Part shown: positions 8,350 through 16,370 of the stretch, one piece after another | Layout of the letters: the number at the start of each line of letters is the position of its first letter | Numbering within the stretch: position 1 is the first letter of the stretch | From: Aquincola tertiaricarbonis | GTDB lineage: Bacteria; Pseudomonadota; Gammaproteobacteria; Burkholderiales; Burkholderiaceae_C | Direction: 5' to 3' | Assembly: GCF_023573145.1 (NCBI RefSeq) | Contig: NZ_CP097636.1 | Location: 2,046,001-2,110,000, forward strand | DNA length: 64,000 bases | Notes under the pieces: generated by a model | Seen by the model: the letters and a program-made list of their open reading frames with translations, nothing else | Databases searched by the model: none | What the model was told of the DNA's origin: nothing | Made by a program: the position numbers and the translations under genes

Positions 8350-9342
8350 TCAGTTGCTGCGGGCGGCGGCCACGACCTTCTTCACGTAGGGGCCGATGGG
8401 GCCGGCAGCCCACTTCTCCTCCACCTTGGCGGTGGCCTTCTCGAAGGCGGCCTTGTCCACCGTGGTCACCTGCACGCCCTTGGCCTTGAGGTCGGCCAGC
8501 AGGCTCTCGTCGGCCTCCTGCGACAGCTTGCGCTGCAGCGTGGTGGCCTCGGCCGCGGCCTCGGTCACGGCCTTGCGGTCGGCCTCGCTCAGGCGGTCCC
8601 AGCTGCGCTTGCTCATCAGCAGCGGCGTCATTTGGAACTGGTGGCTGGTCAGGGCCAGGTGCTTCTGCACCTCGTACAGCTTGCTGGCGTGGAAGTTGGC
8701 CAGCGGGTTCTCCTGCCCGTCCACCACGCCCTGCTGCAGCGCCACGTACAGCTCGGCGAACTTGATCTGCTGCGCCTCGGCCCCCAGCGACTGCATGATG
8801 TCCACCAGCACCGAATCGGGCGGCGTGCGCATCTTCAGGCCCTTGACGTCTTCCACCTTGGTGATGGGCCGCTTGCCGTTGGTCATGTGGCGGATGCCGT
8901 TGTCCCAGTAGCCCAGCACCACCATGCCCTTGGCCGCGCTCTTGTCGGCCAGCTCCTTGCCCAGCGGGCCGTCCAGCAGCTTGAAGGCCTGGGCCGAGCT
9001 GGCGAAGAGGAAGGGCATGCCATAGGCCGCGTACTCGGGCACCGCGGACGACACTGCGCCCTGCGAATTGGCGGTGATGTCCAGCGCGCCGGTGCGCACG
9101 GCGGTGACCATGGCCGCGTCGTCGCCCAGCTGGGCCGAAGGCGCCACCTGCACCTCGATGCGGCCGCCGGTCTTGGCCTTGAGCACCTCGGCGAACTTGA
9201 CCGCCGCCTCATGGCGCGGATTGCCCGGCGCGGCGCCGTGGCCCAGCGTGAGCTTGACCGGCTGCGCAAGCGCCATCGCCGGGCCCAGCAGGCCGGCCAG
9301 CGCCAGGGCGCCCATCAGGCGGTGGAAGGTGTGTCGTTGCAT
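8350..9342 (-). CDS. TRAP transporter periplasmic receptor (DctP type)
   Basis: A 330-residue protein with a clear signal peptide (cleavage after AMALA), then the DctP/TeaA fold: VKLTLGHGAAPGNPRHEAAV, the hinge GLKMRTPPDSVLVDIMQSLG with the conserved substrate-carboxylate Arg, and ELYVALQQGVVDGQENPL. The Arg in MRTP normally binds a carboxylate or sulfonate on the ligand, so an acidic ligand is the default expectation. It precedes the two permease genes and follows the SDR gene in the same direction, with a 58-bp gap between receptor start and SDR stop. Confidence 0.95.
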   Translation of the reverse strand: MQRHTFHRLMGALALAGLLGPAMALAQPVKLTLGHGAAPGNPRHEAAVKFAEVLKAKTGGRIEVQVAPSAQLGDDAAMVTAVRTGALDITANSQGAVSSAVPEYAAYGMPFLFASSAQAFKLLDGPLGKELADKSAAKGMVVLGYWDNGIRHMTNGKRPITKVEDVKGLKMRTPPDSVLVDIMQSLGAEAQQIKFAELYVALQQGVVDGQENPLANFHASKLYEVQKHLALTSHQFQMTPLLMSKRSWDRLSEADRKAVTEAAAEATTLQRKLSQEADESLLADLKAKGVQVTTVDKAAFEKATAKVEEKWAAGPIGPYVKKVVAAARSN

Positions 9343-9400
9343 GGTGTCGTCTCCAGGTGTTGTGATGGACTGCAGGGCCCGCGCGCGCGGGCCGACAAGC

Positions 9401-10150
9401 TCAATGGATCAACATGCCGCCGTTCACGTCCAGCGTGATGCCGGTGCAGTAGGCCGACAGGTCGCTGGCCAGGAACACGCAGGCGCCGGCCACGTCGGAA
9501 GCCGCGCCCAGCCGGTTCAGCGGGATCGTCTCGGCGATCTCCCTCTTGCGCTCGGGCGTCAGCTTGCCCTGGGTGATGTCGGTCTCGATCAACCCCGGGG
9601 TGATGCAGTTGACGCGGATGCCCTGGGGCCCGAATTCACGCGCCATCGCACGGGCCAGGCCCAGCACGCCGGCCTTGGCCGCCGAGTAGTGCGGCCCGCC
9701 GAAGATGCCGCCGCCGCGCTGCGCCGACACCGACGAGATGCAGATGATGGAGCCGCCCTGCCCCGCCTGCATGGCCGGCAGCACCGCCTGCGACATGTAC
9801 AGCGTGCCACGCAGGCTGACGTCCAGCACGCGGTCGTAGTCGGCGCCGGTGATCTCCAGCGTCTTCACCGGCTGGGTGATGCCGGCGTTGTTGAGCAGCA
9901 CGTCGATGCGGCCGAACCGGGCCATCACCTCGGCCGCTGCACGCTCGCACGAGGCCTTGTCCGTCACGTCGGCCACCAGGCCCAGGTGCCCTTCGCCCAG
10001 CCGTGCGGCGGCACCCGCGGGGTCGGCGCGTTCCAGGTCCAGCACCACCACCTTGGCGCCCTGCGCGGCCATCTGGCGGGCGGTGGCGAATCCCAGCCCG
10101 TTCAGCCCGGCCCCGCCGGTGATGACGGCCACCTTGTCCTTCAGCAGCAT
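9401..10150 (-). CDS. SDR-family oxidoreductase (FabG-like), first gene of the TRAP/transketolase operon
   Basis: A 249-residue classical short-chain dehydrogenase. The nucleotide-binding TGGAGLNGLG is at residues 10-19, NNAG follows mid-protein, catalytic Ser is in ICISSVSAQRGG and the YxxxK motif is YSAAK; CITPGLIETDI and the GGMLIH ending are typical. It oxidises an alcohol or reduces a carbonyl with NAD(P)(H); an acidic residue (DLE) after the second strand favours NAD. The open frame runs far upstream, but ATG 10148-10150 has AGGAGA eight bases before it and starts exactly at the SDR fold. It faces the LysR gene divergently. Confidence 0.93.
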   Translation of the reverse strand: MLLKDKVAVITGGAGLNGLGFATARQMAAQGAKVVVLDLERADPAGAAARLGEGHLGLVADVTDKASCERAAAEVMARFGRIDVLLNNAGITQPVKTLEITGADYDRVLDVSLRGTLYMSQAVLPAMQAGQGGSIICISSVSAQRGGGIFGGPHYSAAKAGVLGLARAMAREFGPQGIRVNCITPGLIETDITQGKLTPERKREIAETIPLNRLGAASDVAGACVFLASDLSAYCTGITLDVNGGMLIH

Positions 10151-10179
10151 GTCGTGTCTCCTTGGTTTCGACGGCCAAA

Positions 10180-10204
10180 TCTTCACGGCGGCACTGGGTG
10201 AAGA
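10180..10204. promoter_or_regulatory. Candidate LysR operator between SDR operon and divergent LysR gene
   Basis: TCTTCAC, 11 bp, GTGAAGA: a perfect 7-bp inverted repeat with LysR-like spacing in the 114-bp divergent intergenic region, 30 bp from the SDR start and 60 bp from the LysR start. The role is inferred from position and symmetry. Confidence 0.5.
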
Positions 10205-10264
10205 CAAGCGAAGAGTTGTCAGCCTAAGATGACGAACCTTCATCCAACGCAGGGGTAGACCCGC

Positions 10265-11194
10265 ATGGCCAGCGTCCCGCCCATCGCCAACCTGCTGGCC
10301 TTCGAGGCCGTGGCCCGCCGCCGCAGCTTCGCGCTGGCCGCGGCCGAGCTGCACCTCACCGCCTCGGCCATCAGCCACCAGATCAGCAAGCTGGAGGCGC
10401 AGCTGTCGGTGCGCCTTTTCGAGCGCAGCGCCCACGGCGTGCGCCTGAGCCAGGCCGGCGAGGCCTACCTCTCGCGCGTGGGCGGCGCCATCGCGGCGCT
10501 GGCCGCGGCCACCGACGACATGAAGCAGGGTGTCAACAACAGCCTGTACGTGCACTCGGCGCCCAGCATCGCCAGCCTGTGGCTGATGCCGCGCCTGCGC
10601 GGCTTCGCCGAGGCGCACCCGGGCATCACGCTCAACCTGTCGGCCGCGCACACCCACAGCGACTTCGGCCTCGGCCAGGCCGACATCGACATCCGCTACG
10701 GCGTGCCCGAATGGCCCGACCTGGAGGTGGAGCCGCTGTTCGAGGAGCTGGTCCTGCCGCTGGCCAGCCCCGAGTTCATCCGCACGCACAAGCTGCGGCG
10801 CATCGAGCAGCTGCTCGAAGTGCCGCTGATCCAGAGCAACGTCAGCATCGTGCAATGGTCCGACTGGTTCCGCGCCTTCAGCGACCGGCGGGCGCCCGAC
10901 CGCTTCGGCGTGCGCTTCGACCGCGCGCAGATGTCGCTGGACGCGGCCACGCAGGGCCTGGGCGTGGCGCTGGAAAGCGCGGTCAATGCCGGTGGCCACC
11001 TGGCCAGTGGCGCGCTGCGGCCGGTGTTCGGCTACGAGCAGGCCATCAAGGTCAAGGCGCATTTCGCCGTCTACCCGCCGCGCCATGCGCGCCGGCCGGC
11101 GGTGGTGGCCTTCCTGGCCTGGCTGCACAGCGAAGCCAGCCGCACGCGGCAGGTGCACGGCCGCGCGGCCAGCCGCAGGCCTCAGCCGGCCTAG
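10265..11194 (+). CDS. LysR-family transcriptional regulator (GcvA-like)
   Basis: A 309-residue protein of LysR length. The N-terminal winged HTH (LAFEAVARRRSFALAAAELH, then SAISHQISKLEAQLSVRLFER) is of the GcvA type, followed by the effector domain beginning YVHSAPSIASLWLMPRLRGF. It is divergent from the SDR/TRAP/transketolase operon and is the natural candidate for its activator. The C-terminal 20 residues are basic and low in complexity. Start at ATG 10265 with a weak GGGG run upstream; no other start gives a full HTH. Confidence 0.92.
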   Translation: MASVPPIANLLAFEAVARRRSFALAAAELHLTASAISHQISKLEAQLSVRLFERSAHGVRLSQAGEAYLSRVGGAIAALAAATDDMKQGVNNSLYVHSAPSIASLWLMPRLRGFAEAHPGITLNLSAAHTHSDFGLGQADIDIRYGVPEWPDLEVEPLFEELVLPLASPEFIRTHKLRRIEQLLEVPLIQSNVSIVQWSDWFRAFSDRRAPDRFGVRFDRAQMSLDAATQGLGVALESAVNAGGHLASGALRPVFGYEQAIKVKAHFAVYPPRHARRPAVVAFLAWLHSEASRTRQVHGRAASRRPQPA

Positions 11195-11195
11195 G

Positions 11196-11205
11196 GGTGC
11201 ACACA
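11196..11205. promoter_or_regulatory. Candidate GntR-box element upstream of the GntR gene (GGTGCACACA)
   Basis: The 10-mer GGTGCACACA, containing the palindrome GTGCAC, lies about 47 bp before the GntR start and recurs exactly at 11984-11993 before the hydrolase gene. Shared occurrence suggests a common binding protein, most simply the GntR regulator encoded between them. Confidence 0.45.
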
Positions 11206-11251
11206 TGCCAACCCCTTTGTGCATGCATGACCACCGCCTAGACTGACAGCC

Positions 11252-11920
11252 ATGAGCCGTCTGTCCGAGCAACTGCGTGAAGCCATCGAAGAAGAGATCG
11301 CCACCGGCGTGCTGCTGCCCGGCACCCACCTCGACGAGGTGGAACTGGCGCGGCGCTTCGGCGTCTCGCGCACGCCGATCCGCGAGGCGCTGAGTCTGCT
11401 GCTGGGCGAAGGCCTGATCGAGAACCGGCCACGGCGCGGTGCGGTGGTCACGCAGCTGTCGCCGCTGCGGCTGGTGGAGATGTTCGAGGTGATGGCCGAG
11501 CTGGAGGCCATGTGCGCACGGCTGGCATCGCGCCGCATCACCGAGGCGGAACTGGCCGCGATGGGCAGCGCCCACGAAGCCTGCCGAGAGGCCGCGCAGG
11601 GTGCCGACACCGACGCCTACTTCTACGCCAACGAGCGTTTTCACTACGCGCTGTACACCGCCTCGCACAACACCTTCCTGGCCGAGCAGGCCACCGGCCT
11701 GCAGCGCAAGCTGCGCCCGTACCGGCGCCTGCAGCTGCGGGTTCGCCACCGGCTGCTGGGCTCGTTCAGCGAGCACCAGGCCATCCTCGACGCGCTGCGT
11801 GCCGGCAACACCGAAGCGGCCGTGCGCAGCGTGCGCGACCACGTGCTGGTGCAGGGCGAGCGCTTCGCCGACCTGATCGCCAGCCTCAACCGGCTCGCCG
11901 AACCGGCTGCTTCGGGTTGA
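11252..11920 (+). CDS. GntR-family regulator with FCD effector domain
   Basis: A 222-residue protein with an N-terminal winged HTH (LREAIEEEIATGVLLPGTHL, then ELARRFGVSRTPIREALSLL) and a C-terminal all-helical FCD domain of the FadR/LldR class (EMFEVMAELEAMCARLASRR, then FHYALYTASHNTF and FSEHQAILDALRAGN with conserved metal/ligand His). FCD regulators usually sense organic acids or sugar acids. It lies upstream of and codirectional with the secreted hydrolase gene, and a repeated element precedes both genes. ATG 11252 is the first start compatible with the HTH. Confidence 0.93.
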   Translation: MSRLSEQLREAIEEEIATGVLLPGTHLDEVELARRFGVSRTPIREALSLLLGEGLIENRPRRGAVVTQLSPLRLVEMFEVMAELEAMCARLASRRITEAELAAMGSAHEACREAAQGADTDAYFYANERFHYALYTASHNTFLAEQATGLQRKLRPYRRLQLRVRHRLLGSFSEHQAILDALRAGNTEAAVRSVRDHVLVQGERFADLIASLNRLAEPAASG

Positions 11921-11962
11921 CCCGCAGGCATCGAGTCCGACAACGTATACCCTGATGGCGGC

Positions 11963-11993
11963 TGTGTATACACCAACTAGATTGGTGCACACA
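11963..11993. promoter_or_regulatory. Candidate GntR operator region upstream of the hydrolase gene
   Basis: Holds a perfect 10-bp palindrome GTGTATACAC (11964-11973) and an inverted repeat, CACCAA (11971-11976), 5 bp, TTGGTG (11982-11987), running into GGTGCACACA (11984-11993). The last 10-mer is also found before the GntR gene. FadR-class regulators bind short palindromes of this kind. Placed 70-100 bp before the hydrolase start. Confidence 0.5.
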
Positions 11994-12063
11994 GTCTGAG
12001 CATCAGCGCCCTCCTCCGGGCCTTGGCGCCGGGCTGCTTCCAAGCACAACGAGGAGACAACCC

Positions 12064-14157
12064 ATGCACAAGAAGCTGGCGTGCCTGCCGCTGGCCGCCG
12101 CATTGCTGTGGGCGGGCGGCGCCGAAGCCCGCGTCGTTCGCATCACCATCGACAGCGTCGCGCCGGTGGCCGGCGGCCCGTTCGGCAGCGTCGGCGCCTA
12201 TGAGCTGCTGCGCGGCACGGCGTATGGCGAGATCGACCCCGCCGACCCGCGCAACGCGCTGATCACCGACATCGAGCTGGCGCCGCGCAATGCCAACGGC
12301 AAGGTGAGCTACGCGGCGCAGTTCGCGCTGCACAAGCCGGTGGACATGGGCAAGGCCTCGGGCGTGATGCTCTACAACGTGCCCAACCGCGGCAACCTGG
12401 CCATTCCGTACACCGCCGACGACCCGGGCTTTCTCTGGCGGCGCGGCGACGTGCTGCTGCAAAGCGCCTGGCAGGGCGACCTGCCCATCACCTCGCCAAC
12501 CGCCAACAGCCTGGGCATCGACGTGCCGATCGCCCGCAACAGCGACGGCACACCGGTGGTGAGCCCGGTGGTGCAGCGCTTCGTCGCCGTCAACGCGGCC
12601 AGCGGCGGCGCCTGGCAGACCACGCAGAGCCTGCCCAGCTCGCGCACGCCGGCCACGCTGCAGACGGCCGGCACCACGCTGGTCTCGGCCACCCGCGAGA
12701 CGCCGGCCGGCGTCAAGTCGGGCGTGGTCAGCATTCCGCCCGCCGACTACGCCTTCGCGGATTGCCGCAGCACGCCCTTCCCCGGCGTGCCCGACCCCAC
12801 CCGGCTGTGCCTGAAAGGCGGCTTCGACCCCGCGCTGCTGTACGAGCTGGTGTACCCCGCACGCGACCCCTACGTGCTGGGCGTGGGCAATGCGGCGATG
12901 CGCGACGTCATCGCCTTCTTCCGCCATGAAGCGCAGGACGAAACCGGCACCGCCAATCCGCTGGCGGCGCGGGTGCAGGCGGTCATCGGCTTCGGCAACT
13001 CGCAGTCGGGCCGCTTCCAGAAGCACATGCTCAACAACGGCTTCAACGAGGACGAACAGGGCCGGCGCGTGTGGGACGGCGTCAACACCAACATCGCCGG
13101 CATGATGGGCAGCTTCAACATCCGCTTCGCGCAGCCGGGCGACATCGCCGAGCTGTACCTGCCCGGCGCCGATGGCCCGCTGTGGTGGGCCGATTACGAA
13201 GACACGGCGCGTGGCCGCCCGGCCTGGGGCCTGCTGACGCGCTGCACCCGCAGCAACACCTGCCCCAAGATCATGGAGACCTATGGCGGGCCCGAGATCT
13301 GGTACAGCCGCGGCAGCGTGGGCATTGCCGGCACCCGCGGCACCGAAGACCTGCCGCTGCCCACCAACGTGCGCCGCTACTACCACGCCGGCACCGGCCA
13401 TGGCGGTGGCCAGGGCGGCTACAACCTGGGCACGCGGCCGGCCAATCCGGCGCAGCTGGCGGGCAACCCCAACCCGCAGAACTACATCAACCGCGCGCTG
13501 TATGTGGCGATGGTCGACTGGGTGCGCAGCAACCGCGAGCCGCCGCCTTCGGCCTATCCGCGCATCAGTGACGGCACGCTGGTGGCCGCCACCTCGGCCG
13601 CGATGGGCTGGCCCGCCATTCCCAATGCACCACGGCCCGACGGCGTGGTGAACCCGGTGCTCGACTACGACTTCGGCCCCGGCTTCCGCTACAACGACGG
13701 CTCGGGCGTCATCAGCCAGGTGCCGCCCACCATCCGCCAGGTGATTCCGACGCTGGTGCCCAGGGTGGATGCCGATGGCAACGAGGTGGCCGGCGTCAAG
13801 TCGCTGCTGCACCGGCTGCCGCTGGGCACCTACACCGCCTGGGCGCCGATCGCCAGCGGGCCGCTGCAGGGCCGTGAAGCCTCGCTGGCCGCAGGCTACA
13901 TCCCGTTCGCCAAGACACGGGCCGAGCGGCTGGCCAGCGGCGATCCGCGACCGTCGATCGAGGAGCGCTACCCCAACCTGTGGGCCTACTACGTGCGGGC
14001 CACGGTGGAGTCCAACAAGCTGGTGCGTGACCGCCTGATGCTGCCCGACGACGCCGCCCGCCAGCTGCGCCGGCTGCTCGCCGACATGCTGGCCAGCGGA
14101 CTGTTGCCGAGCAAGGGCCTGACGCCGCAGCTGCTGCAGACCACCCCCGCCCCATGA
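12064..14157 (+). CDS. Secreted alpha/beta hydrolase-domain protein (Abhydrolase_10 type)
   Basis: A 697-residue protein with a signal peptide (MHKKLACLPLAAALLWAGG, cleavage near AEA). It matches the long 'alpha/beta hydrolase domain' family common in proteobacteria: RITIDSVAPVAGGPFGSVGA at the N-terminus, LYNVPNRGN, YELVYPARDPYVLGVGNAAM, the nucleophile-elbow-like GFGNSQSGRFQKHML and a late His-containing loop near YYHAGTGHGGGQGG. The catalytic Ser is likely the second Ser of NSQSGR. An esterase-like activity on a plant- or soil-derived ester is plausible, but the substrate is unknown. AACGAGGAGACAACCC gives a strong ribosome-binding site before ATG 12064. Confidence 0.85.
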   Translation: MHKKLACLPLAAALLWAGGAEARVVRITIDSVAPVAGGPFGSVGAYELLRGTAYGEIDPADPRNALITDIELAPRNANGKVSYAAQFALHKPVDMGKASGVMLYNVPNRGNLAIPYTADDPGFLWRRGDVLLQSAWQGDLPITSPTANSLGIDVPIARNSDGTPVVSPVVQRFVAVNAASGGAWQTTQSLPSSRTPATLQTAGTTLVSATRETPAGVKSGVVSIPPADYAFADCRSTPFPGVPDPTRLCLKGGFDPALLYELVYPARDPYVLGVGNAAMRDVIAFFRHEAQDETGTANPLAARVQAVIGFGNSQSGRFQKHMLNNGFNEDEQGRRVWDGVNTNIAGMMGSFNIRFAQPGDIAELYLPGADGPLWWADYEDTARGRPAWGLLTRCTRSNTCPKIMETYGGPEIWYSRGSVGIAGTRGTEDLPLPTNVRRYYHAGTGHGGGQGGYNLGTRPANPAQLAGNPNPQNYINRALYVAMVDWVRSNREPPPSAYPRISDGTLVAATSAAMGWPAIPNAPRPDGVVNPVLDYDFGPGFRYNDGSGVISQVPPTIRQVIPTLVPRVDADGNEVAGVKSLLHRLPLGTYTAWAPIASGPLQGREASLAAGYIPFAKTRAERLASGDPRPSIEERYPNLWAYYVRATVESNKLVRDRLMLPDDAARQLRRLLADMLASGLLPSKGLTPQLLQTTPAP

Positions 14158-14171
14158 CCAGGAGCCCTTCC

Positions 14172-14870
14172 ATGAGCCTTGCATTGCGCACCGCCGCCCT
14201 GGCCCTGCTGGCCGCCACTGCCAGCGCGCCGGCCTGGGCCTTCAGCTTCACCAGCAGCAGCTACACCACCTCGGCCACCGCCACGGCCGAAGGCCTGACC
14301 GACAGCCTGGCGGACAGCAGCGCCACCACGCCGCTGCCGCTGCAGACCCTGGCCAACGCGGCCGGCCTGCAGGACTTTGCCAACGCCACCGCGGTGGCCG
14401 AAGAAGGCCTGCTGACCGCCACCACCTACGCCGACAGCCTGGCCGCGGCCGCCAGCGCCGAAGCGCAGGTGCGCTTCGTCGGCAGCTTTGCCGACGGCGG
14501 CCGGCTGCGCTTCAGCTTCGACTTCGGCAGCGATGCGTCGGCCAGCGGCGGCAGCACCAGCGGCCTGCTGACGGTGCTGATCACCAGCAGCCTCAATGGC
14601 AGCAGCAACACGCTGCTCAGCCGCAGCATCGCCACCACCGGCAGCCAGTCGTTCGAGTTCACGCTGGCCGCCGGCAGCGTGAGCACGCTGGATCTGCAAC
14701 TGCTGAGCAACGCCGCCACCACCGGCCTGGGCCAGTCGGCCCAGCACTTTGCACAGGCCGGCTTTGCGGTGGCGGCCGTGCCCGAGCCGGGCATCTGGGC
14801 GCTGATGGCGCTGGGCCTGGCCGGGCTCGCCTGGCGGGTGCGCCGGCCGTCCGGCGCTTCAGCCGCCTGA
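14172..14870 (+). CDS. PEP-CTERM sorting domain protein
   Basis: About 232 residues. A signal peptide (SLALRTAALALLAATASAPAWA) is followed by a Ser/Thr/Ala-rich extracellular domain, then the PEP-CTERM tail: VPEPGIWALMALGLAGLAW and a basic end (RVRRPSG). PEP-CTERM proteins are processed by an exosortase (EpsH) that must lie elsewhere, and usually go to the cell surface or exopolysaccharide matrix. An ATG at 14154 overlaps the hydrolase stop (ATGA), but ATG 14172 has AGGAG eight bases upstream and begins exactly at the signal peptide, so I prefer it. The spacing implies cotranscription with the hydrolase gene. Confidence 0.85.
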   Translation: MSLALRTAALALLAATASAPAWAFSFTSSSYTTSATATAEGLTDSLADSSATTPLPLQTLANAAGLQDFANATAVAEEGLLTATTYADSLAAAASAEAQVRFVGSFADGGRLRFSFDFGSDASASGGSTSGLLTVLITSSLNGSSNTLLSRSIATTGSQSFEFTLAAGSVSTLDLQLLSNAATTGLGQSAQHFAQAGFAVAAVPEPGIWALMALGLAGLAWRVRRPSGASAA

Positions 14871-15266
14871 GATGGCGTACTTGTCACCCACCTGCTCGCG
14901 CAGCGGGTGGGTGTCGTAGACGATGTGCATCTGCTGGATGCGGGCGCTGCCGGGGCGGAAGCTGAACACGTCCACGCAGGTGAAGCTGAGCTGCTGGCCG
15001 TCGCGCAGCGTCCAGTCGTAGCGGAACCAGGCCGCCACGCGCTGCGCGCCGGGCGACGCGTCGGCCGAGACCAGCAGGTCGATCGGCGTGATGACGCTGG
15101 CGCTGGACGAAGCGGCCAGCTTGTCGAAGAAGGGCCCGGCCGCCACGCTGCCGAGGAAAGGCGAATGCACGATGCCGTCCTCCTCGAAGCAGCTGACGAG
15201 GCCGGCGGTGTCGCCGGCATGCAGGTGGCGCAGGTAGCGGCGAACGGTGTCGAGGGCGGTGCTCAT
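14859..15266 (-). CDS. NTF2-like (SnoaL/nuclear transport factor 2 fold) protein
   Basis: A 135-residue protein with the NTF2-like pattern: MSTALDTVRRYLRHLHAGDT, GLVSCFEEDGIVHSPFLG, a central FFDKLAAS and C-terminal strands with WFRYDWTLRDGQQLSFTCVD. Members are isomerases, dehydratases or ligand-binding accessory proteins; none can be singled out here. Its 3' end overlaps the PEP-CTERM gene by 12 bp in convergent orientation. It is divergent from the MhpB-like gene, and the ATAAG-N5-CTTAT site lies between the two starts, so it may belong to that regulon. ATG at 15264-15266. Confidence 0.85.
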   Translation of the reverse strand: MSTALDTVRRYLRHLHAGDTAGLVSCFEEDGIVHSPFLGSVAAGPFFDKLAASSSASVITPIDLLVSADASPGAQRVAAWFRYDWTLRDGQQLSFTCVDVFSFRPGSARIQQMHIVYDTHPLREQVGDKYAISGG

Positions 15267-15347
15267 GGGCGGGGTGTACGGTGGCTGATCGGGGCGCCAG
15301 CATCGCTGCCGCGCACCCCGGCGGCAAGCCCGCGTTGGGGCCAACAC

Positions 15348-15362
15348 ATAAGATCGACTTAT
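15348..15362. promoter_or_regulatory. LysR-type operator copy 1 (ATAAG-N5-CTTAT)
   Basis: ATAAGATCGACTTAT, a 15-bp T-N11-A-like interrupted palindrome, 22 bp before the MhpB-like start and 82 bp before the divergent NTF2-like start. The same arms and spacing occur at 17263-17277 at the start of the LysR gene. Confidence 0.7.
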
Positions 15363-15383
15363 CCATTGGGCGGGGTCCACGCG

Positions 15384-16325
15384 ATGACCCTCGACACACC
15401 GATTCCAACGTCCCCTGCCCGTGGCGCACGCCTGACCGTCTGTTCTTCGCACGCCATTCCGCCGCCGCCGGGTGACCCGGCATGGCCGGTGCCGCCGAAG
15501 CCGGAGATCTGGGCCGCCTGGGCGACCGCGCGCGAACGCATCCAGGCCTTTGCGCCTGAGCTGGTCGTCGTCTTCGGCACCGACCACCGGCGCGCTTTCC
15601 GCGCCGTGATCCCGTCGGTGGCCGTGGCGCTCACGGCCACGGCGCGCGGCGACCGCAACGGCCCGGTCGGCACCTACCCGGTGGCCGGTGACACCGCACG
15701 TGCCCTGGCCGAGCACCTGTCGGCACATGACGTCGACATCGCGGTCGCGCACCGGGTCGCGCTCGACCACGGCTTCGGCCACTCGGCGCGCGATCTGCTG
15801 GGCGGCATCGACCGCCACCCGATCGTGCCGATCTTCCTCAACGCGGCAAGCCCGCCGGCGCCCTCTTTCCGACGTGCCGCGCACATCGGCGAACTGGTCG
15901 GCCGATTCTTCGACGACCGGCCCGAGCGCGTGCTGTTCGTCGGCACCGGCGGGCTCACCCACCACCTGCCCCCGTACACCTTGCCAGACGACGGCGCCGA
16001 GCGCGACGAGGACGAAAGGCTGGCGCTGTACGCACGGCTCAGCCAGGCGCTCGCCGACCCCTCGCTGCGCTTCGATGACGGCTGGGACCGTGAATTCCTC
16101 GCCGGGCTGGGCCGGCGAGACCGCGACTGGCTGCAAGCCGCCGGCACCGACGTCGTCCGGCGTGCCGGCAACGGCGCAAACGAAGCCGTCTGCTGGGTGG
16201 CGGCCTGGGCCGCCGGCGGCCAGCCGCTGCAGGTGCTGGCCTACCGCTTCGATGCCACCACGGGCGCCGGCAACGGCGCGGCGGTCGCCCTGTCGGGCTG
16301 GCCGGCATCGCCGCTCGCTGCATAG
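15384..16325 (+). CDS. Class III extradiol ring-cleavage dioxygenase (MhpB/LigB-like)
   Basis: A 313-residue protein of MhpB length (E. coli MhpB cleaves 2,3-dihydroxyphenylpropionate with Fe(II)). Conserved stretches are ARERIQAFAPELVVVFGTDH, VALDHGFGHSARDLLGG (catalytic His as in DHGF) and VLFVGTGGLTHHLPP (second catalytic His). The N-terminal iron-ligand region reads TVCSSHAIPPPPGDP instead of the usual LSHSP, so the metal site is altered but still has a His. The exact catechol is not predictable; divergence from MhpB suggests another substrate. It is followed 45 bp later by a nitroreductase gene and preceded by a LysR-type operator. Confidence 0.85.
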   Translation: MTLDTPIPTSPARGARLTVCSSHAIPPPPGDPAWPVPPKPEIWAAWATARERIQAFAPELVVVFGTDHRRAFRAVIPSVAVALTATARGDRNGPVGTYPVAGDTARALAEHLSAHDVDIAVAHRVALDHGFGHSARDLLGGIDRHPIVPIFLNAASPPAPSFRRAAHIGELVGRFFDDRPERVLFVGTGGLTHHLPPYTLPDDGAERDEDERLALYARLSQALADPSLRFDDGWDREFLAGLGRRDRDWLQAAGTDVVRRAGNGANEAVCWVAAWAAGGQPLQVLAYRFDATTGAGNGAAVALSGWPASPLAA

Positions 16326-16370
16326 ACTGACCGGCCCAGAACCCGACCGCACTCGCTTCAGCCCCCTCCC

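Noticed and set aside
9401..12103. 900-codon reading of the SDR frame extending upstream
   Set aside because: The extension crosses the LysR and GntR genes. The SDR fold begins at ATG 10150 with a good ribosome-binding site, so the longer frame is only a lack of stops.
11977..14184. 735-codon minus-strand ORF opposite the secreted hydrolase
   Set aside because: The plus strand has a signal peptide, ribosome-binding site and family motifs; the minus frame is open only because of codon bias.
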